Position numbers and translations under genes: made by a program. The notes under the pieces are model-generated. The model saw only the letters and a list, made by a program, of their open reading frames with translations. It made no database searches and was not told where the DNA came from. A DNA stretch of 58,480 bases, from the NCBI GenBank assembly GCA_024330215.1, contig JANDLU010000012.1:1-58480 (forward strand), read 5' to 3'. Below, piece after piece: positions 25,128 through 34,274 of the stretch. This stretch comes from Candidatus Gaiellasilicea maunaloa (GTDB taxonomy: Bacteria; Actinomycetota; Thermoleophilia; Gaiellales; Gaiellaceae). Each line of letters begins with the position of its first letter. Position 1 is the first letter of the stretch.

Positions 25128-26150
25128 CTACGGTGGGGGGCCTGTCTTGGCAATGCTCACCGGCACGCCGGCCTGCGCGGACTCCTCGAGCGCTAGGCCA
25201 AGCCGGACCGCTTCAGTACCGTCGTGCGCCGTACAGAGAGGTTTCGCGGAGCCGTTCGCGCACGCGACGAAGTGGTTGACCTCGATCGCAAGCGCTCCCC
25301 AAAGGCGTCCGTGCACCTCGGGCGCGTAATGGACGTCGAGATCACGCAGGCCCCCTTCGCCGACGTGCTGGATGCCGAGCTCCCCCTGCGTGACCCGTAC
25401 GACGCCCCGCTCGCCGATCACGGTCATGCCTGCGATACCGTAGCCTGGAGTCGCCGCCGGCAAGGACCAGCCGATCATGACCGTCCCATGCGCTCCGTCC
25501 CGGAAGCGAAGCACGGCGGAATAGAGATCCTCGACGTCGTAGCCGCGCGCCCGTAGCACTCCCTCGCTTCGCTCGGCGCAGACGCGCTCCACGTCGCCCG
25601 CGTACCAGCGGAGGAGATCGAGCTCGTGCACTCCGTAGTAGAGGGGGATCGAGGTCCGCCCTCTCAGGATCTCCTGGTCGCTGACGAGCCCGATGCGCTC
25701 GCTGCGCACGGCCTGCACGGCTCCGATCTCGCCGGCCGCGATCGCGCGCGCGGCTGCCGCATACCTCGGCTCGAAGCGAAGGATGTGCCCGGCGAGCACC
25801 GGCACCCCGAGCGCCTGTGCCCGGGCCCGGATCTGCTCGGCGGCCTCGACGGTGTGCGCCAGCGGCTTCTCGACCATCACCGCCTTGCCGGCCTCGATCG
25901 CCGCGAGTGCCGTCTCGAGGTGCAGGTGCTCCGGCGTGCAGATGGCGATGCCGGCGAGCTCTCCATCGGCGGCAGCCTCGAGCGGATCGGCGACGTATCG
26001 GGCCCCGTACCGGTCCCCGAGCTCCCGCCCCAGCTCGTCGCGCACGTCGCTCACGACCGCAAGCCGGGCGCCCGGGTGCTCTGCGAGAGCACGAGCCCAG
26101 CGGGAGCCCATGAACCCAAGCCCGATGACGCCGACGGAAACCGGCTTCAC
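25128..26150 (-). CDS. Gfo/Idh/MocA-family NAD(P)-dependent oxidoreductase
   Basis: 340 residues. The N-terminal Rossmann fold begins VSVGVIGLGFMGSRWARALA and continues to AICTPEHLHLETALAAIEAG and VEKPLAHTVEAAEQ, the family EKP motif. The C-terminal domain contains YYGVHELDLLRWYAG, where the His is the usual catalytic-site residue. Such enzymes oxidise or reduce sugars, inositols, opine-like imines or biliverdin. The GTG start overlaps the ATPase stop (GTGA), making it the last gene of the importer operon. A role on the imported compound is therefore likely. A second family member is in the divergent arm (35767). Confidence 0.85.
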   Translation of the reverse strand: MKPVSVGVIGLGFMGSRWARALAEHPGARLAVVSDVRDELGRELGDRYGARYVADPLEAAADGELAGIAICTPEHLHLETALAAIEAGKAVMVEKPLAHTVEAAEQIRARAQALGVPVLAGHILRFEPRYAAAARAIAAGEIGAVQAVRSERIGLVSDQEILRGRTSIPLYYGVHELDLLRWYAGDVERVCAERSEGVLRARGYDVEDLYSAVLRFRDGAHGTVMIGWSLPAATPGYGIAGMTVIGERGVVRVTQGELGIQHVGEGGLRDLDVHYAPEVHGRLWGALAIEVNHFVACANGSAKPLCTAHDGTEAVRLGLALEESAQAGVPVSIAKTGPPP

Positions 26151-27142
26151 GTGGCCGTCTCGGGACGTGGCTTCGGCTCGATGTCCGCGAGCGCGAAGTG
26201 GCAGGCCGCGAACCGTCCCGGTAGCCACTCCTTCAGCTCGGGCGCCGTCTGCGAGCAGATCGGCTGGGCGAGCGGGCAGCGGGGGTGGAACTTGCAGCCC
26301 GAGGGAGGATCGCCCGGATCGGGCGGCTCTCCTTCGAGCCGGATGCGTCCGCGGCCGTCCCGACCGAGCGACGGCACCGCGGAGAGGAGGGCTCTCGTGT
26401 ACGGGTGGAGAGGGCGCTCGTAGAGGGGATCCGCCGGCGCCAGCTCGACTATCTCTCCCAGGTACATGACGGCGATCCGGTGGCTCATGTACTTCACCAC
26501 GCCGAGGTCGTGCGAGACGAAGAGGTATGACAGGCGCTGACGTTCCTGGATGTCCTTCAGGAGGTTGAGGATCTGCGCCCGCACGGATGCGTCGAGCGAG
26601 GAGACCGCTTCGTCCGCGACGATAAGGGACGGCTGAACGGAGAGCGCGCGCGCGATCCCGACCCGCTGGCGCTGGCCGCCGCTCAGCTGGTGCGGCAGCT
26701 TGCGGGCGACGCCGTCCCCGAGCCCGACATCCCGCAGGAGCTGGACGACCCGCTCCGGAATGGCGGCGCGATCCGCGAGGCCGTGGATCGCGAGCGGGTC
26801 GGCGAGGATCTTCTCGATCCGCATCCGCGGCGGGAGCGACGCGTAAGGGTCCTGGAAGACGATCTGCGCCCGCCGGCGCAGGCGCTTCGCCTCTCCCTCC
26901 GTCACGCGACCGCCTTCGAAGAGGATCTCGCCGCTCGTCGGGAGCTCGAGGAAGAGCACGGTCCTGGCCAGCGTCGACTTGCCGCAGCCGCTCTCGCCGA
27001 CGAGTCCGAGCGTTTCGCCGACCCCGACCGTGAAGGACACGCCGTCGACTGCCTTGACGACCTTCCTCGCGCGTGAGAGCCGGCCCGTCCGGGTGACGAA
27101 GTGCTTTCTGAGGTCGCGGACGTCGAGGAGCGGTTGGGTCAC
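26147..27142 (-). CDS. Oligopeptide-type ABC transporter ATPase (DppF/OppF-like)
   Basis: 331-residue cytoplasmic ATPase with Walker [18 protein letters not shown] signature, Walker [13 protein letters not shown] and switch His in VSHDLGVV. The C-terminal oligopeptide-specific zone has Cys residues in [19 protein letters not shown], typical of the iron-sulfur-binding C-terminus of the Dpp/Opp class. In Walker B the usual Pro is replaced by Ala (ADEA rather than ADEP), which is tolerated in this group. It partners the ATPase half of the fusion at 27139. The GTG start overlaps that gene's stop. Confidence 0.88.
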   Translation of the reverse strand: MTQPLLDVRDLRKHFVTRTGRLSRARKVVKAVDGVSFTVGVGETLGLVGESGCGKSTLARTVLFLELPTSGEILFEGGRVTEGEAKRLRRRAQIVFQDPYASLPPRMRIEKILADPLAIHGLADRAAIPERVVQLLRDVGLGDGVARKLPHQLSGGQRQRVGIARALSVQPSLIVADEAVSSLDASVRAQILNLLKDIQERQRLSYLFVSHDLGVVKYMSHRIAVMYLGEIVELAPADPLYERPLHPYTRALLSAVPSLGRDGRGRIRLEGEPPDPGDPPSGCKFHPRCPLAQPICSQTAPELKEWLPGRFAACHFALADIEPKPRPETAT

Positions 27143-29106
27143 CGGGCGGCGCCCCTCGCCTCGTCCGGCGTCCAGAGATGGCACGCCGCCGTCTGCCCCG
27201 GGCCGACCTCCACGAGCTCGGGGTTGATCTCCCAGGAGATGTCGAGCACGCACGGGCACCGGGGCGCGAACGGGCAGCCGCGGGGGACGATCGTCGGATC
27301 CGGTAGCTCCCCGGGGATCGCCTGCAAACGCGCCCCCGAGGGCGTGTCCGCACGGGGCAGCGAATCGAGAAGCGCCCTCGTGTAGGGATGCTTCGGATCG
27401 CGGATCACCGTCTCGGCCGGCCCGGCCTCGCACACCTGGCCCGCGTACATGACGAGGATCGCGTCCGCGTACTCCGCCACGAGTGCGATGTCGTGGGTGA
27501 TGAGGATGAGGCTCGTGTCGGAAGCGCGCGTGACGTCTCGCAGCTGCTCCAGGACCTGTGCCTGCGTCGTGACATCCAGCGCCGTGGTGGGCTCGTCGGC
27601 GATCAGCAGGTCGGGTCTGCCCGCCATCGCCATCGCAATCATGACGCGCTGGTTCATGCCGCCGCTGAGCTCGAACGGGTAGCGGCGGAGGATGTGCTCG
27701 GCATTGCCGATGCCGACCGAGAGCAGCGCGTCGCGGGCCATGGATTCCGCCTTCTCCTGCGGGAGGCGAAGCTGCGTCCGGATCGTCTCCGTCAGCTGGA
27801 AGCCGATCGTCAGGACCGGATTCAGGGACGAGGCGGGGTTCTGGAAGATCATGCCGATCCTCCGGCCTCTGAGCGCGGCCATCGCCTTCCTGTCGATGCG
27901 CGTCAAGTCCTGGCCGTCGAGGAGGATCTCGCCGCCCGTCACACGACCGGGGGCATCGAGGAGCTGGATGATCGCGAGAGCCGTCACCGACTTGCCCGAC
28001 CCGCTCTCCCCGACGATTCCGACCGTCTGACCCCGCTCGAGGTCGAAGCTGATCCCGCGAACGGCCCGTACGACCCGTTCGCCGAGAGGGAACTCGACGG
28101 CCAGGTCGCGGACTCGAAGCAGCGGTTGGTCGTCACCGCGGTCGCGGTTGTAGCGCGACGGCAGTCTGAGCATCTGGCGGCGGAAGCTTCCCTTCGTCAG
28201 CCTCGGGTCGACGACGTCCGCGAGGCCGTCGGCAGTCAGGTTGATGGAGAGGACCGTAAACATGATCGCGAGGCCGGGAAGCACCGGCAGCCAGGGGGAA
28301 ACGACCAGGAACTGCCTCCCCTCCGCCAGGGTCGAGCCCCAGGACGGCGTCGGCGGCGTCAGGCCGAAGCCGAGAAAGCTGAGTGTGGACTCGACGATGA
28401 CGAGGAAGCCGAGGTCCAGCATCGCGATCACCGGGATCACCTGCCAGACGGACGGGAGGACGTAGCGAAAGAGCGTCCGCGGGCCGCTCGCCCCGACCGC
28501 TCTCGCGGCGGTGACGTACTCCTTCTCCCGTTCGGCGAGCACGCGGCTGCGCACCACGCGTGCATAGACGATCCAGCCCGGGACGCCGAGGACGAGGATG
28601 AGGTGGAGCACCGTCCGCTCGGCGATCACCCCCAGGATCACCACGGCGAGGAGGATGAAGGGAAATGCGAGCTGCATGTCGCCTAAGCGCATGAGCACGG
28701 AGTCGACCCAGCCGCCGAAGAACCCGGCGACGAGACCGGTGATGAGGCCGAGCAGCGACCCGATCAGAGCCGCAGCCACGCTGATCGCGAGTGAGTTTCG
28801 CGCCCCGTAGGCCAGCCGGGTCGCCACGTCGCGCCCGAGCGAGTCGGTCCCGAGCACGTGCTCGAGCGATCCCCCCTCGGCCCAGACCGGTGGCGCGAGC
28901 GTGTTCGTGATGTCCTGGGCGAGCGGCTCGTACGGAGAGATCAGCGGGGCGAAGGCAGCCACCGAGGCGACGACCGCCAGGCCGGCGATTCCGACGATCG
29001 AGCCCTTGCGGCGCCCGAGACGGCGCAGAGCCACCCGCCCGCGCGCCGGGGGCGCCGCGGCAGCGGCAGTCAGCTCGTCCGCTCGGGTCGTTGCGAGACC
29101 GCTCAC
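27139..29106 (-). CDS. ABC permease-ATPase fusion (DppC fused to DppD)
   Basis: One continuous 655-residue frame. Residues 1-300 are a DppC-type permease: first helix about 38-57, [19 protein letters not shown] at 83-101, several further helices, and the coupling loop [13 protein letters not shown] at 196-208. After a basic linker (about 301-328) comes a DppD-type ATPase: Walker A GESGSGKS 366-373, signature LSGGMNQ 480-486, Walker B LLIADEP 500-506, and a C-terminal Cys-rich [10 protein letters not shown] zone. There is no stop, gap or frame change at the junction. Such fusions are known but uncommon. They fix one permease and one ATPase in equal amounts. The ATG overlaps the DppB-like stop (ATGA). 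Confidence 0.88.
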   Translation of the reverse strand: MSGLATTRADELTAAAAAPPARGRVALRRLGRRKGSIVGIAGLAVVASVAAFAPLISPYEPLAQDITNTLAPPVWAEGGSLEHVLGTDSLGRDVATRLAYGARNSLAISVAAALIGSLLGLITGLVAGFFGGWVDSVLMRLGDMQLAFPFILLAVVILGVIAERTVLHLILVLGVPGWIVYARVVRSRVLAEREKEYVTAARAVGASGPRTLFRYVLPSVWQVIPVIAMLDLGFLVIVESTLSFLGFGLTPPTPSWGSTLAEGRQFLVVSPWLPVLPGLAIMFTVLSINLTADGLADVVDPRLTKGSFRRQMLRLPSRYNRDRGDDQPLLRVRDLAVEFPLGERVVRAVRGISFDLERGQTVGIVGESGSGKSVTALAIIQLLDAPGRVTGGEILLDGQDLTRIDRKAMAALRGRRIGMIFQNPASSLNPVLTIGFQLTETIRTQLRLPQEKAESMARDALLSVGIGNAEHILRRYPFELSGGMNQRVMIAMAMAGRPDLLIADEPTTALDVTTQAQVLEQLRDVTRASDTSLILITHDIALVAEYADAILVMYAGQVCEAGPAETVIRDPKHPYTRALLDSLPRADTPSGARLQAIPGELPDPTIVPRGCPFAPRCPCVLDISWEINPELVEVGPGQTAACHLWTPDEARGAAR

Positions 29107-30029
29107 GACGCTCTCAGGCGGATGCGAGGGTCGAGCGCCGCGTAGACGAGGTCGACGACGAAGTTGACGAGGACGAACGCGACCGCCGCGACGAGCACGC
29201 CGCCCTGGATCATCGGGAAGTTGCGGCTCGCCAGCGCGTCGAGGGTCAGCTTGCCGATTCCGGGCCAGTTGAAGACGAACTCGACGACGTAGGAGCCGGC
29301 GAGGATGAACCCGGCTTGCAGACCGATCAGCGTCACGAGGGGCAACGCGGCGGCCTTCAGTCCGTGGACGAGGAGCACCCGCCGCTCGGGGAGCCCGCGC
29401 GCACGCGCCGCGCGCACGTGGTCCTCGCTCAGCGTCTCCAGGAAGGATTGGCGTACGGTGCGGATCAGGACCGGCGTCAGGGTGATCACGAGCGTAGCGA
29501 CGGGAAGGACGAAGCTCTTCGGCCCGGTCAGATCGATGGCCGGCAACCAGCGCAGGTTGATGGAGAAGACGAGGACTAACACCACGGCCAGCCAGAAGGC
29601 CGGCGTGGCCTGTGCGACGGCCACGTAGACGAGCACGGATCGGTCCACGAGCCCGTTAGGGCGGAGTGCTGCGGCGATCCCGAGCGCGAGGGCGATCGTC
29701 GAGGCGACGACGATCGTCACCAGTGCGAGCGCAGCCGTGTTCGGCAACGCTTCGAGCACTGCGTCGCGTACCGACTGGCCGCCGTGGAACGAGACTCCAA
29801 GATCTCCGCGGGCGAGGTCGGCCAGGTAGTGGCCGTACTGGACGAGCAGCGGACGGTCCGTGCCGAGCCGCTCGCGCACCTGCTGGACGATCGTCTCGGG
29901 CGTCCCGGGTTGGTTCAAGAGGCGTGCCGGGTCACCCGCCGCGAGCCTCAGCACGAAGAAGACCAGGGTGACGACGCCGAAGACGACGAGCGTCATTTGC
30001 GCGGTCCGGCGGAGGGCTTGGCCGAGCAT
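29103..30029 (-). CDS. ABC permease (DppB-like)
   Basis: 308-residue inner-membrane permease. It has an N-terminal helix (MTLVVFGVVTLVFFVLRLAA) followed by GDPARLL, an extracytoplasmic region, and a core of five helices with the coupling loop HVRAARARGLPERRVLLVHG. It ends with FNWPGIGKL and [10 protein letters not shown], all family hallmarks. It pairs with the permease half of the fusion gene. A strong hairpin lies in the 86-base gap from the binding-protein gene, which may lower expression of this and the following genes relative to the binding protein. Confidence 0.87.
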   Translation of the reverse strand: MLGQALRRTAQMTLVVFGVVTLVFFVLRLAAGDPARLLNQPGTPETIVQQVRERLGTDRPLLVQYGHYLADLARGDLGVSFHGGQSVRDAVLEALPNTAALALVTIVVASTIALALGIAAALRPNGLVDRSVLVYVAVAQATPAFWLAVVLVLVFSINLRWLPAIDLTGPKSFVLPVATLVITLTPVLIRTVRQSFLETLSEDHVRAARARGLPERRVLLVHGLKAAALPLVTLIGLQAGFILAGSYVVEFVFNWPGIGKLTLDALASRNFPMIQGGVLVAAVAFVLVNFVVDLVYAALDPRIRLRAS

Positions 30030-30052
30030 CGCCTACGTGTCCCGGCCGGGAA

Positions 30053-30090
30053 GCCGGACGCAGCCCCCGAGGAGGAACGCTGCGCCCGGC
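30053..30090 (-). promoter_or_regulatory. Hairpin between binding-protein and permease genes
   Basis: GCCGGACGCAGC (30053-30064) and GCTGCGCCCGGC (30079-30090) pair over 12 positions, with one non-Watson-Crick G-T type pair, around a 14-base loop. No T-run follows on the leftward transcript. A stem here commonly acts as a partial terminator or 3'-end stabiliser that gives more binding protein than permease. The structure is seen; the function is inferred. Confidence 0.5.
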
Positions 30091-30115
30091 CTCATCCGGC
30101 ACTACCCGTTCGAGG

Positions 30116-31765
30116 TCACTCCTGGATGCTCGCCGGGTAGAAGTACGTCTCGAACTGGTTGGGCAAAACCCGGAGATCGACCAACTTCTTCGTGTGACCG
30201 ATCGTGAAGTCGCTGTAGTAGAGCGGAATATGCGGCGTCTGCTCCCACAGGTGCTGCTGGAGCTCGGAGTAGATCTGCCCACGCCGGTCCGGATCGGTCT
30301 CCGCGGCGCCGTCTGCCAGGAGGCTGTGGACCCGCTTGTCCTTGTCCGACCACACGCCCCCGGGCCCGATCAGTTGCGCCAGTGCCCCGTTCGGATCTCC
30401 GCTCGAGGCCCAGCTGATGTGATACATCGCCCCGGTCCCGTCGTCGCTGAAGATGTCGTCGACCATACCCGCGATATCCGTGGTGATGATCTTCGGCTTC
30501 AGGCCGACCTGGCGCATGCTGTCGGTGATCGACTGAACGACCTGTTCCGCGCGCGGGAGGAACCCGCTCGCCACCCAGAGCTCGAACTCCGGCCCACCGT
30601 CCGGGACGCCCGCGGCGGTCAGCAACTCCTTGGCCTGGTCCGGATCGAACGTGTACGCGGGCGACTGGGGTTCGTAGTAGAGGGCGCCGGCCGGCACAAA
30701 GCTGTCCGCGACCGCGCTCTGGCCGAGGACGAGGTTCTCCGTGAGCGCCGCGCGGTCGATCGACCAGGCCACCGCCTTGCGGAACTCGGGACTCGTGTCC
30801 CGGAGCTCGAACCGGCCCGGGCGCCACCAGAGGTTGACGTTCTCGATGCCCGTCACGGACGCGAGCATGAGATCGTCCGAGCTCTCGATGATCTCGAGAT
30901 GCTCGGGAGGCACGCGGTCGATGGCCTGCGCCTGGCCGGCCTGTAGCGCGCTGAGACGGGTCTGAGGATCCTGGACGAACTCCCAGATCATCTCCTTGAT
31001 CCTCGGCGGACCGGCCCAGTAGTCCATGTTCGCGTCCATGACCTTCCTCGTCGGCTCGTTCGCGACGAGCCGCCACGGCCCGGTGCCGTTGGGCTGGTTC
31101 TTGAGGCTGGCCGCTTTGCCGGCGAGGTCGGCAGCCGACACGATCTGCGTGTTGAACAGCGCGGAGAAGAGGGGGCCGAAGGGCCGCTCGGTCTTCAGCC
31201 GGACCGTGAGGTCGTCGACGACCTCGACCGTGGTAGGCACCCAGGATCCCGCGTGGACGACCTCGACGTCAGTCGCGCCGGAGGCGCGCTCGATCGAAGC
31301 CTTCACGTCCTCGCCGGTGAACGCTGCGCCGTCGTGGAAGACGACGCCTTCCCGCAGCTTGAACTCCCACGTCCGCTCGTCGATCTGCTCGGTCGAGGTC
31401 GCCAGCATCGGCTCGGGCTTGCTCAGGTCGCCGGTCGGGAAGTCGAGCAGGTAGTCGTAGATCTGCTTGTTCAGGCGAAACTGGCTCAATGCGTTTGCTT
31501 GGTACGGATCCCAGTCCGCCCAGAAGTTTTCCGCGCTGAGGAACCGGACGCTCCCGGTCGGCTCCCCGCCGTCGGCGCTTCCCGTCGCCGTAGGGGTTTC
31601 GGCGGCGTCGTCACCAACATCGCACGCGGCGAGGAAGCCTGGCGCTGCGAGGGTGACGCCGAATGCGGTTGTCAGCCTGATGAACTGACGGCGGCTGATC
31701 TCGCCGCGCCCAAGCCTCGACTCCGCCTCCTCGAGCATCTCGTTCGCCCTATCGTGCGGCCGCAT
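30116..31765 (-). CDS. Oligopeptide/opine-type extracellular solute-binding lipoprotein
   Basis: 549-residue family 5 binding protein (DppA/OppA-like). The N-terminus contains a twin-arginine-like SRRQFIRL followed by a hydrophobic stretch and lipobox FLAAC, so Tat-linked export and lipidation are likely. The mature domain shows WEFKLREGVVFHDGAAFTGE, NGTGPWRL, EFRKAVAWSIDRAAL and HISWASSGDPNGAL, all normal for the family. The ATG sits six bases after AAAGGAG. It is the first gene of the leftward arm, with its own promoter at 31901-31929 and a roughly 130-base leader. The ligand could be a peptide, opine or cyclic amide, judged only by the catabolic genes opposite. Confidence 0.87.
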   Translation of the reverse strand: MRPHDRANEMLEEAESRLGRGEISRRQFIRLTTAFGVTLAAPGFLAACDVGDDAAETPTATGSADGGEPTGSVRFLSAENFWADWDPYQANALSQFRLNKQIYDYLLDFPTGDLSKPEPMLATSTEQIDERTWEFKLREGVVFHDGAAFTGEDVKASIERASGATDVEVVHAGSWVPTTVEVVDDLTVRLKTERPFGPLFSALFNTQIVSAADLAGKAASLKNQPNGTGPWRLVANEPTRKVMDANMDYWAGPPRIKEMIWEFVQDPQTRLSALQAGQAQAIDRVPPEHLEIIESSDDLMLASVTGIENVNLWWRPGRFELRDTSPEFRKAVAWSIDRAALTENLVLGQSAVADSFVPAGALYYEPQSPAYTFDPDQAKELLTAAGVPDGGPEFELWVASGFLPRAEQVVQSITDSMRQVGLKPKIITTDIAGMVDDIFSDDGTGAMYHISWASSGDPNGALAQLIGPGGVWSDKDKRVHSLLADGAAETDPDRRGQIYSELQQHLWEQTPHIPLYYSDFTIGHTKKLVDLRVLPNQFETYFYPASIQE

Positions 31766-31861
31766 TCCCCGCTCCTTTCTCTCGCCATTCCAGCCCACCT
31801 CGACCTGCACGTTCTCTCCCACTACGACGACGCCTACGGCGAGACGTTTGTGAGAGCGGTG

Positions 31862-31878
31862 GTTCCACACAATGAAAC
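31862..31878. promoter_or_regulatory. IclR-type operator candidate 1
   Basis: GTTCCA (31862-31867), five bases, then TGAAAC (31873-31878) form an inverted repeat matching at five of six pairs. It lies about 16-32 bases inside the leftward transcript, where a bound regulator could block elongation. It resembles candidate 2 at 31994 (both contain GTTC...AATGAAA). Confidence 0.5.
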
Positions 31879-31900
31879 AGCCCTTATCAGGGTACCGGCG

Positions 31901-31929
31901 TTTTTAGCAGTCCTGATCTCCGCTGTCAA
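31901..31929 (-). promoter_or_regulatory. Promoter of the leftward importer operon
   Basis: On the minus strand TTGACA (31929-31924), a 17-base spacer and TAAAAA (31906-31901) give a consensus -35 with a fair -10 box. Initiation would be near 31894, leaving a leader of about 130 bases before the binding-protein ATG. I see no structure in that leader that resembles a known riboswitch. Confidence 0.6.
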
Positions 31930-31993
31930 AGGGTTCTGACTTGACGGCACCCAGGCGCACAGGCTAGCGTGCCCCATTCTAGCCGATTCCTGG

Positions 31994-32006
31994 TTCACTG
32001 AATGAA
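31994..32006. promoter_or_regulatory. IclR-type operator candidate 2, over the iclR-family start
   Basis: TTCA-N5-TGAA is a perfect inverted repeat that includes the ATG at 32002. Together with candidate 1 it brackets the divergent promoter region, as expected for an autoregulated IclR system. Confidence 0.5.
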
Positions 32007-32787
32007 AGCGGATAGCATCGCCTCTACGGGGGAAAACTCGTACTCGGTTCGAGCCGTCGATCGCGTGCTCGACATCCTCGACGTCCTCCAGGCTGCACCG
32101 ACCGGTATCTCCATGGGCGAGATCGCCGAGGCGGCAGAGCTCCCGAAAAGCTCGACCTTCCGCTACCTGGCGACGCTCGAGGCACGCGGCTACGTCGAGC
32201 GCAACGGCCGCGAGGGCCAGTACCGCCTCGGACTCGCGTTCCTCCCGCTGCGAGCGCGCCACCTCGACGACCTCGCCGCGCGGGCCCGCCCCTTCCTGGA
32301 ACAGCTTCGAGATCGCTTCGACGAAACAATCAACCTCGGCGTACTCGAGGGCAACAGGATCGTCTACCTCGACATCGTCGAGAGCCCGCGGACGATCCGA
32401 TTCGCCGCCCGACGAGGAGACGGCCACCCCGTCCACTCGACCGCGCTTGGCAAGGCGATCGCCGCCCATCTGCCCGACGAGGACGTGCGCAGGATCCTCG
32501 CTGCCGAGGGCATGCCTCAGCTCACGAGCAGGACAATCGTCGATCTCGACGCATTCCTCGAGGAGCTCGAGCAGGTTCGCAGGCGCGGCTTCGCCCTCGA
32601 GAGCGGCGAGAACGAGAAGGACGGCTGCTGCGTTGCGGTCGCGCTCACGGGCGATCGCCTCTCGGCCGCGATCAGCCTGAGTGCGCCGGCCGCCCGCTTC
32701 TCGAGCGATCGGTTCGAGGAGGTCGCCGGGGCCCTCATCCGCACCGGCGGACAGCTTGCCGTCGAGCAGGAGCCCACAGATGCCTGA
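32002..32787 (+). CDS. IclR-family transcriptional regulator
   Basis: 261 residues. An N-terminal winged helix (SVRAVDRVLDILDVLQAAPT, with SMGEIAEAAELPKSSTFRYL) is followed by an IclR effector domain (about 85-250) with HSTALGKAIAAHLPD, a signature of the family, and AVALTGDRLSAAISLSAPAA. It sits at the centre of the divergent regulon and probably controls both arms. Its ATG lies inside an inverted repeat. The upstream segment 31880-32001 has only a weak rightward promoter candidate (TTGACG at 31941, TAGCGT at 31965). Confidence 0.9.
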   Translation: MKADSIASTGENSYSVRAVDRVLDILDVLQAAPTGISMGEIAEAAELPKSSTFRYLATLEARGYVERNGREGQYRLGLAFLPLRARHLDDLAARARPFLEQLRDRFDETINLGVLEGNRIVYLDIVESPRTIRFAARRGDGHPVHSTALGKAIAAHLPDEDVRRILAAEGMPQLTSRTIVDLDAFLEELEQVRRRGFALESGENEKDGCCVAVALTGDRLSAAISLSAPAARFSSDRFEEVAGALIRTGGQLAVEQEPTDA

Positions 32788-32805
32788 CACCGGAAGGAGC
32801 ATGGT

Positions 32806-33513
32806 GTGGAAAGCCTGAGTAGCTTGCATAGCCTCAGGAATCCGGAACTCCGTGAGCAGTATCAACGAGCGGGTTTCGGTGGTCGTGTCGGCTGGGGCGA
32901 GCGACCTGCGCTTCTCGTCATCGACATGGCCCGGAACTGGACCGATCCGGGTGAGCAGATGGGCTCCGACTTGGCCGCCGTCCTTCGGTCGATCGTGGAT
33001 CTGCTCGCTGCCGCGCGTGCGAGGACGATTCCGATCTTCTTCACCACGATCGCATTCGACCCGGCGTTGAAGGAGCTGGGCAACGTCGTCCGCCGAAAGG
33101 TTCCCCAGGGCGAGCGCCTGATCCGCGGCCACGAGCGCGTCCAGCTCGTCCCGGAACTCGATCGCCGGGAGGACGAGCCCCTGATCGAGAAGCCGAGGGG
33201 ATCGGCCTTCTTCGGCACCAACCTCCTGAGCATGCTGATCGACGAGAAGGTCGACACGACGATCGTCACGGGCTGCAGTACGAGTGGATGCATCAGAGCA
33301 ACGTGCACGGATGCCCACGACCGCAACTTCCACGTGATCGTCCCGGCCGAGGCTGTAGGGGATCGAAGCCGCACGGCGCACGAGGCCAACCTCTTCGACG
33401 TCCACGCCCGCTACGGAGACGTCCTGCCCCTTCGGGAAGTGCTCGAGCAGCTTGCGAACCTCAGGGGCACGAACGAGGAGCAGGAAGCCGCGGGGCGGCT
33501 GTCGCACACGTGA
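32806..33513 (+). CDS. Isochorismatase-fold hydrolase, N-carbamoylsarcosine-amidase-like
   Basis: 235-residue cysteine hydrolase with triad D40 (LLVIDMARNWTD), K129 (IEKPRGSAFFGTNL) and C162 (GCSTSGCIRAT). The TSGC(I/V)RAT form and the extended N-terminus are those of N-carbamoylsarcosine amidase, which frees NH3 and CO2 from an N-carbamoyl amino acid. That reaction would directly follow ring opening by the hydantoinase two genes downstream. The GTG start follows GAAGGAG. Its stop overlaps the SDR start (GTGA). Other ureide amidases (ureidoacrylate, triuret) share the fold, so the exact substrate is open. Confidence 0.8.
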   Translation: MESLSSLHSLRNPELREQYQRAGFGGRVGWGERPALLVIDMARNWTDPGEQMGSDLAAVLRSIVDLLAAARARTIPIFFTTIAFDPALKELGNVVRRKVPQGERLIRGHERVQLVPELDRREDEPLIEKPRGSAFFGTNLLSMLIDEKVDTTIVTGCSTSGCIRATCTDAHDRNFHVIVPAEAVGDRSRTAHEANLFDVHARYGDVLPLREVLEQLANLRGTNEEQEAAGRLSHT

Positions 33514-34274
33514 GCGGCTCGGGGCTGGCGGATCGTGTCGTGCTCGTGACCGGTGCGAGGTCGGGGATCGGGGCGGCAACGACTCGCGCCCTGCGGACGG
33601 CGGGAGCCAAGATCGTCGCCGCCGATCGAACGGAGCTCGATCTCCCTGATGCGATCGCCGAAGCGGATCCCGGGGAGGCCGTGGCAATCGAGGTCGACGT
33701 GGCGACCGAGCACGGTGTCTGGAAGGCGGTGGAGACGTGTCGCGAGCGCTTCGGCCGACTCGACGGTCTGGTCGCCAACGCGGCGATCAGCCGCAGCGGC
33801 ACGGCCGACGACACGACTCCGGCCGTCTGGGACGAGGTGATCGCGACCAATCTGCGCTCGGTCTATCTGGCCGCGCACTACGGAGTGCCCTTGATGCGGG
33901 AAAGCGGCGGTGGCTCCTTCGTCGCCGTCGCCTCCCAGCTCGGGCTCGTCGGCAAGCCGCGAGCGGCTGCCTACTGTGCGGCAAAGGGCGGCGTCGTCAA
34001 CCTCGTCAGGGCAATGGCCCTCGACCACGCTCCTGACAACATCCGGGTCAACTGCGTGTGCCCGGGCCCGACCGAGACGCCGATGCTTCAGCAAGACCTC
34101 GGTGCTAGTTCCGGTTCGGCATCGGTACGGGAGCAGATACGACATCGTGTCCCGATGAGCCGGTTCGGCAAGCCTGAAGAGGTCGCGTCCACGATCATCT
34201 TCCTGCTCTCGGACGCGACGACGTTCGTCACGGGCGCCGCCTGGACCGTTGACGGGGGTTACCTGGCAGCATGA
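33510..34274 (+). CDS. Short-chain dehydrogenase/reductase
   Basis: 254-residue classical SDR. It has a TGARSGIG cofactor loop (TGxxxGxG), DVAT strand end, NAAIS after strand 4, catalytic Ser in VAVASQLG, YCAAK (YxxxK), and the VCPGPTETPM cofactor lid start. The C-terminus TFVTGAAWTVDGGYLAA is FabG-like. It would oxidise a hydroxy group or reduce a keto group on a pathway intermediate. Both ends overlap neighbours (GTGA upstream, ATGA downstream), which places it firmly inside the catabolic operon. Confidence 0.85.
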   Translation: MSGSGLADRVVLVTGARSGIGAATTRALRTAGAKIVAADRTELDLPDAIAEADPGEAVAIEVDVATEHGVWKAVETCRERFGRLDGLVANAAISRSGTADDTTPAVWDEVIATNLRSVYLAAHYGVPLMRESGGGSFVAVASQLGLVGKPRAAAYCAAKGGVVNLVRAMALDHAPDNIRVNCVCPGPTETPMLQQDLGASSGSASVREQIRHRVPMSRFGKPEEVASTIIFLLSDATTFVTGAAWTVDGGYLAA

